Of a stretch of 64,000 nucleotides of DNA, positions 56,972-64,000 are shown in pieces; the first letter of the stretch is position 1, and each line of letters begins with the position of its first letter. The translations under genes were made by a program, and so were the position numbers. Below the pieces are notes generated by a model. It worked only from the letters and a program-made list of their open reading frames with translations. It had not been told where the DNA came from and did no database searches. Source of the DNA: Leucogyrophana mollusca (taxonomy: Eukaryota; Basidiomycota; Agaricomycetes; Boletales); the NCBI GenBank assembly GCA_021014945.1, contig MU266428.1, positions 1 to 64,000 of the forward strand, given 5' to 3'.

Positions 56972-57695
56972 CGCAGGTGCGTGTGGTGTATGTATGTACG
57001 CTTTAGTTGTTGGGACTCTTAGACTCGGATATCGTAGTACTGCACTGCGCGCTTTGACCATTTTCACTGCTTGATGTCAATGCTAGGAACTTGCAGGAAT
57101 TTTTTTTCACCCTTGCCATCTATGCCATTGTTGTCCAGATCCTGGCGATTGGAAGGTGATTGCGCTACGAATCTCGATCCGAGAAACCCGAGCTCGCAAA
57201 ATTACACGACCTGCGAAAATAGGCGAGGGAACGATAGCCAAGCCGGTTTGAATCTGAGGCCTGAGGTCCGAAATTCTGAATAACGAAGGCGTACGTCTTA
57301 AAGGACGCGGAGGGGGATACCTAAATATCCCGCTGCAAATATATGAACGTAGTAAGTCTCCCCAGTGCTCGTCACCGCGGACCCCCGGGTTTATTCTATC
57401 ATGAAGAGAGGGAGGCGTGTAAAATGACAACAAAAAATCGTCGCTTGGAACTTAAGGATTAATCTTAACGTGGTGCGATCCTACTGGGGCCGTTATCCTG
57501 AACGATCTGCATCTGCCTTGGATGATAGGTTGAACCAGAGAGTTCACGATAAGCTATCCCTGCACCATGGTGGTGAACTCCAAGAACCAAAATGCGGACA
57601 ATTACGCACGACACGATGGAAGTACACTAAAGGTGGACAGATGAGAAATACTGTGTGCGAAGAGACCTCAAGAAATGGGTCCGCAATGGCATTAT
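56972..57695. other. Convergent intergenic region, spt20 and GATA gene
   Basis: 724 bp lie between two gene ends. No further gene was seen. Confidence 0.45.
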
Positions 57696-59033
57696 TCAAC
57701 CTCTTCGTGCGTGATGATCGCCGAAATCACTCCGGCGGTCTTGCGAGCCGTATGAGTCTTCATCCTCGCTTCCCCCATCACCACTGGACGCGGGACCTGA
57801 TTCATCCATAGCGTTATGAGAGTCGTGACCGGTATTGCTACCACCCCGTGACCGCCCCTCTCCTCGTGCCCTCTTTTTCAGCTGCAAATTTGGGAATGGT
57901 CAGTGCGGAACTTGGTTAAAAACCCCTGTGACGTACAAGTTTTGCGTACACGAGGCCGCACGCATTACATAGAGTTCGGGGCCCTATTTCACTCGCTGCT
58001 CAATGTTTGTGCAAATAGGCAGCCTAGAGCCACACACTCACCCAGGGGTCCTCGCCTCCATTCTGGTGTCGAGGTAGCGTTACAGCCTAGACAAGTCTGT
58101 CCTTCTGTGGATTGATCCTCGGGTTTCTATGTGCAAAGACCGACGGGCGTCAAGACGTAGCATATATCCCACACTGGCCCGGCGCACTTACCTGCCGCTT
58201 TGAGGTCAGTACATCTTTTTCTTCGCCGCTCGTAGCCGGCCTCGTGTCAGTATTTGGTGGTGAGACTGCAGATTGTAGCATTTGCACTCCGTAGTTGGCG
58301 GATTGCAACATTCGTTCGATGGTCTCAGGTGGGGTGGGACGTCCTAGGGCGGGCATCGTGGGGGCTGTGAGATTGCTTGTCGCGTCGATAATGAGCCTGT
58401 AAGAGTCCAACATCTAGGATAGAGCGAGAATTTTCTGAGAATGAGCCATCAAATTAAACCAATGCCACACACTTTCATGAAGTCAAGACCCGAGTTCGGT
58501 ATGGGACTTGCGGAGACAACCGGCGACTCTTTGTCGCGTCGTTTGCTCTTCTGCTGAATCGCAGAGCTCGAGGGTTCGGATACTGGAGCATAACGCTCTT
58601 CCTGGCGGCGGTTTTCTTGCGGCTGGCTTGACGGAACCGGGACGAAGCTTCTCACCTCTGGAGGAGAGAGTGGCGGGGCAGCTTCCGCGCGCGCGGGGCC
58701 AGAATTATAGGCCATCTCCATCGACTGAGGGGGGAAAGGCTGCGTATAGTGCGGTTGCCAGCTTTCGGCCGGCCATTGTGGTGGGGGAGGGGGCTGCGTA
58801 GTATTATAGGGAGCGGGCGCGTAGGCCGTAGGCTGCGAATAGGTCGATTGGGCGGCATAATTTGGTGGCTGATGATGCGAATGAGACTGGGATGAGTTGG
58901 CACGAACAGATCGAACAGGGGCCGGGGGGAGCGGTGCTGGTTCAAAGGACGACGGGGGATACGACTGGTAGTCATATGACGTAGGTACGCCTTGGGGATT
59001 ATTGTGGTACATATATCGCTGATCGGCAGACAT
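57696..59033 (-). CDS. GATA-type zinc-finger transcription factor (X18 loop)
   Basis: Five exons (58473-59033, 58192-58413, 58042-58126, 57937-57983, 57696-57881) sum to 366 residues. The zinc finger is split by two introns: TCLGCNATSTPEWRRGPL, GPRTLCNACGLVYAKL and LKKRARGEGR. The pattern is C-x2-C-x18-C-x2-C, starting at residue 273. An 18-residue loop is typical of white-collar-2 and some other fungal GATA factors. The N-terminus is Pro/Gln/Tyr-rich (MSADQRYMYHNNPQGVPTSY) and no PAS domain was seen. Before the finger lies LDSYRLIIDATSNL and PTPPETIERMLQSANYGVQM. White collar 2 would normally have a PAS domain, so I do not give that name. The C-terminus is acidic and Ser/Gly-rich. Confidence 0.85.
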
Positions 59034-59949
59034 GGCAGCGACGACGGGGCCGACTATCCGTCAATTTGCAGATAATGGCGACGAATTGAGGAGAGACCAG
59101 GGAAAGTATCTGGATAATTATCCGATACTCCTGCGAATTATACCCCGAAAGTTGACAAACACGAGGCGTCGTAGTTTGAGAGTGCTAGGAAAATTCATTA
59201 ATCAGGTTTGAGATTTATGACCCTCACAAACATCTTGAAGGCAAAGTATCGGAAGCTTGGCAAAGGACACTGCTCCAGCGACGCGCTTTTGCATGAGTCA
59301 TTGAGACTGAGAATTCACCATGTCTGTGGTGCATGCACCAACATGCTGGGCTGCGGATCGTGCCCTCCGCCCTGCTATAGGACAGCGCAAATAACAAAAG
59401 CCTCACAGTATAGCAGGAACGCAGATGTGCAATTGGAAGAAGCCTTCCCCGGCTGTTTGAGATCTAGGATCGAGTTTACGGAATCACTTCATGTCGGTCG
59501 ATGTCACCCAATAAATAAGCGCAGCACGTAAAAAAGAGGGAGCACTAACCGTTTGTGCTCTGAGTGAATGGCTCCACGAGTAAATTTAGAGACTAGAGAA
59601 GGAGCTGCAGGCGTCGACGCGTCAGGAGGCCGTTAAGCTTTCAACTGAGCTTGGGGTCGGTATCAGTCTTACTGTGGCAACTACCGCACCCTCTTTGGAG
59701 TACAGATAACCTCGAGGGAAACTCGCTACAAAACGGCAGGCCGCAGAAGCAACATTCCTCAAAAAGCGGCCCGTCGAACAAAGAACATCTCTCCCTCGAA
59801 AAAGAACATTCGCTGGAAAACAAAATCGGCTTTATAGATAGAAAACGGTGTGCATGACGATGCGGATTATCCGGAATAGAGGTGAATTGTCTGGTCCAAT
59901 CAGAGAACGAGATGAAAAAAGAACGCTGAGTCGTAGCTAGAACCTCGTA
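59034..59949. other. Intergenic, upstream of the GATA gene
   Basis: 916 bp with an unsupported plus-strand frame at 59208-59531. Nothing else was seen. Confidence 0.45.
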
Positions 59950-61709
59950 CTACCCCGCTCGTAAACGCTCCTGCCCCTTGGCCCTTATGTCAGGCCCCTC
60001 CTTCCACCCCGCTTGCTTAGAGACAACAGGCGATGGGGCCGGAGATGGCTCAAAGTCATCGTCGTAATCTTCATCTTCGGATGGAGCTTTGGGGGGTATT
60101 TTTGGCGCGCTAAGCCCCCCAGCAGCGCGTTCTTGGGCCCGCCGGCGTCGGCGCAAAATCTGCTTTCGACTCCGGACTGCGCGTCGATACTCGGCGCTTT
60201 CTCCATAGAATAACGAATACTCGCAACGTGGGCAAATCCACTCATCTGCAGGGCTGATGATCTGGGACGCAGGAACAGTGGCGAGAGACTTCTTCCTCCT
60301 GCGAGGTGGTATCTCTGCAGTAAGGAAACGAAGCGGGAGTGGACTAAGTAAGTTTTGAGCGTTCTGGGTGACCTGGGCTGCGTTGGCTTGGCCGGAGGAG
60401 GGTAGGCGGGAGGGCACGTAATTTTTGCGGTGGTGAGGATTTGAAGCAATTGCAAGAGCATTCCGCTTTTTCTTTTTGCTTCCCCGAGTCTTTGTCCCAG
60501 ATTGGTCGAGAAACTCTGCCAATGGATCCCCGCCTGTAGGAGCAGACGCGCGAGCCCGCTGTTGTCCCTTGGCCGTGCGCTTCGACTTTACAGCTTTACT
60601 CGCAGCCAGCACGGCTTGCTTGGCTTCTGCTGCGGCTTGGGCGGCTTTCGCTGCCTGGCGAGCAAGCTCTTCTTCGAAGCGCGAGCGTAGTAGCGTGACC
60701 TCTTCTTTAGTCGCAGCGAGGCGGTCAGAGGCTGAGACAGAGCCCGATGTGATCAGGCTTAATCTCCAGTGTACATAAAACACCACTACTCACTCGCACT
60801 GTGCCACACAAATGTGAACTGGGTGGTGGGAAAGGCGAGGTTGGCACGAGAGCGGAAGCGAGGTGAGGAAACGCTCGTTCGGGCTTTCGCCGCACGGGCG
60901 AGTCGGGGACCTCGGCGTCGAGAGAGTCGGATCTTGGGCGGGAAGGCATCGGAAGCGAAAGTAGAGTTCATGAAAGGCAAGTGCGAGGACAAGGCTTGAT
61001 CAAGAGCGAGAGTATCGCCAAGGGACAGTGCTCCAAGCACAGCAGCAAGCTGCCGTTTGCGATGTTTCAGCATCTCCTTGTGCTGGAGCCCGGCTAGCGT
61101 TGCTAGAGTGATCTTGCCCTTCCGGGGTGTGTTCGACAGAGATGAAAGTGGAGCAACCGGATCATCAAGATTCTGATCTGGTCGACCACTCGTCAGTCCT
61201 GCGTCAAAGCCATCCAACACCTCGTCTTCTCCACCAGTGTTCAAACTGACTTCACGGCCATTCATCGACCCGGGCGCATTGGCAGGAACCTTCCTCTTCT
61301 TCGTATTCCCCGGCTGTTGCAAATGATCGACATAATCTCCGTCACCACGATCTTCATCCGCTCTTTCTCTCCCCTCCGCAAAACGCAGATACGCAGTGCT
61401 TAGATCTATTCCCTGATTACCAGATACCAGTAGATTCTCCCCCGCCGTTCCGTTATTACTGAGGAGACCGTGTGCCCCGCTGAGTATGGACGAGTAGTAC
61501 GACTGGAGTGCCATTTGCGATGACAGCGAATCCGCATGTGCGATCAGCTCTTCTGCGATTGTTTCTGCACCGAGCATTGCTTCCATAGGAGAAACGATGT
61601 CGTCCGCAGAATGGGCCACGTCCGAGGTGCGCCTGCGTTTCGGCAACGGCTTCAGCCTCCTCAGAGGAGGTAGCTCTTGTCCATCGAAAACCGCCGAACC
61701 TCGATACAT
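59950..61709 (-). CDS. Uncharacterised basic, nuclear-looking protein with a CPRC motif
   Basis: Exons 60794-61709 and 59950-60731 with a 62-nt intron give 565 residues (MYRGSAVFDGQELPPLRRLK). Exon 1 has KRRRTSD and TKKRKVPANAP basic clusters, then FAEGRERADEDRGDGDY. Near the junction lies LRSRFEEELARQAAKAAQAA, a likely coiled coil. The C-terminal part has SKKKKRNALA, then DEWICPRCEYSLFYGESAEY and RRAVRSRKQILRRRRRAQER. CPRC looks like half of a zinc site; no second Cys pair follows nearby. An acidic EDEDYDDDFE ends the protein. I recognise no family. The basic clusters suggest a nuclear location. Function not assigned. Confidence 0.72.
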
Positions 61710-62547
61710 GGAATATCCTTGAAAACAAAATCTAGAACTGAAGAGTACAGCAAAAGTTTCAAAACCGACCTTTATGCTGCTGACGTGTAACGCTGTGCTT
61801 GGGGGTCAGGACCTTTCTGGGCTGCCTAAGGCTACCTTTGTAGTGACGTGAATCAGAAGGAAAAGACCGTCGCCTCTGCGACAGCCGAGCTATATTTTTC
61901 ACACCCGGAGTTCCCGTTCCTATCGCTCAGCCTCACATCAGGTTTCAGACAGAACAGATGGAATAAGAGGGAGGAAAAGACTACGGTACAAGATGTGCGA
62001 TGCTCTAACAGATAATTGTCTCGTGATGCTATGAGGGATATCAAAAAATAATGTCCGACTGCGTGTCGCAATGCCAATAAATGAGGGGTATCGCGAAACG
62101 AAGACCAGACACTAACTGTATGATGAAGAACTGCTCATGTCTACGGCCCGCCGTCAACGTCTATCTATATTGAAAACGAGCGGACTGGTTGGGGTGGGTG
62201 GGGATAGGGTGGCGCGTGGGGTGGGGGTGATTAGGAGTATACGCGCCGATAGAATAGTAGAAACACAGACGACGACGAGAATAAGATAGGCCGTATAGTC
62301 ATCATGATGAGCAGAAAGCAACGAGACAAACCGATCACAGGTCGAAAGAGCAGCGCAGAGTCCGAGTATGCATCGAGTGAGACAAAGAGAGAGACGAGGA
62401 GTCGGAGGAGGCGGGGAGTCGTGGCCCCATCGCGAGCCGCGCTTGCATGGAGTTAATCGTTCAGAGTGTGGATGAAACCGAGCCGCATCGAGAGGGAAGA
62501 ATGGAAATAGGGATGTTGAAGTCATGATTGTCGGTCACCGCAGAAAT
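61710..62547. other. Intergenic, Ded1 3' flank and upstream of the unknown gene
   Basis: 838 bp. The minus-strand frame at 62154-62525 is best read as 3' untranslated Ded1 sequence. No other gene was seen. Confidence 0.45.

Positions 62548-64000
<1,453 letters not shown>

Noticed and set aside
57696..59033. Naming the GATA factor white collar 2
   Set aside because: The zinc finger fits, but no PAS domain is visible, so the name is not supported.
59208..59531. 107-codon plus-strand frame between the GATA gene and the unknown gene
   Set aside because: It has no family match, no splice logic and no codon pattern that sets it apart from chance.
62154..62525. 123-codon minus-strand frame after Ded1
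   Set aside because: It lies just past the Ded1 stop on the same strand and reads as low-complexity untranslated sequence.

Overview
The window is nuclear DNA of a filamentous basidiomycete, most likely an Agaricomycete. Genes are dense, on both strands, and broken by many 45-65 nt GT-AG introns with CTGAC/CTAAC-like branch sites. The proteins read as mushroom-type fungal homologues (Zds1-, Gin4-, Spt20- and Mzt1-like proteins, plus a 7-TM family typical of Agaricomycetes). No bacterial operons, CRISPR arrays or rRNA genes were seen, and no convincing tRNA.

Layout. 96-1274: a small hAT-like DNA transposon with perfect 21-bp terminal inverted repeats and an 8-bp target duplication. 1836-4092 (-): FAD aromatic-ring hydroxylase. 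4775-7551 (-): Zds1-like PP2A regulator. 8150-8490 (-): MOZART1 (mzt1), assembled here from two exons. 8829-9582 (+): TMA16. 9672-12143 (-): Gin4/Cdr2-type kinase. 12390-16941 (+): DNA ligase IV. 17721-19089 (+): 7-TM membrane protein. 20547-21063 (-): complex I NDUFB8. 21281-23152 (+): SAM methyltransferase. 23505-26194 (-): forkhead factor. 26637-29894 (+): AP-1 gamma-adaptin. 30433-34140 (-): SF3B1. 34684-35266 (-): Hsp20. 35798-37562 (-): MFS transporter. 38344-39099 (-): SNF8/Vps22. 39322-42553 (+): NAD+ synthetase. 42698-45093 (-): Sec6. 45290-47270 (+): Coq6. 48083-50260 (-): AICARFT/IMP cyclohydrolase. 50500-51723 (-): secreted Ser/Thr-rich glycoprotein. 52644-54305 (-): Hgh1. 54428-56971 (+): Spt20 with a long Gln-Ala repeat. 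57696-59033 (-): GATA factor with an 18-residue loop. 59950-61709 (-): unknown nuclear-looking protein. 62548-64000 (-): Ded1/DDX3 helicase, cut by the window end.

How the genes work together. This is mostly a core eukaryotic gene block, not a cluster for one pathway. Its themes are cell-cycle and polarity control (Zds1, Gin4 kinase, Mzt1, Sec6), membrane traffic (AP-1, ESCRT-II, exocyst), gene expression (SF3B1, Spt20, Ded1, forkhead, GATA), protein folding and ribosome factors (Hsp20, Hgh1, TMA16), mitochondria and cofactors (NDUFB8, Coq6, Qns1, AICARFT) and DNA end joining (Lig4). Seven gene pairs are head-to-head with 122-442 bp between their start codons, so shared promoters are common.

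The most unusual items are the transposon, two introns that seem to need GC-AG splicing, a 10-nt microexon inside the hydroxylase's FAD motif, a secreted glycoprotein built from symmetrical phase-0 exons of which two look duplicated, the Gln-Ala repeat in Spt20, and an unrecognised 565-aa protein. I found no convincing new multi-gene system. Gene models were spliced by eye, and exon borders are given where they were worked out.
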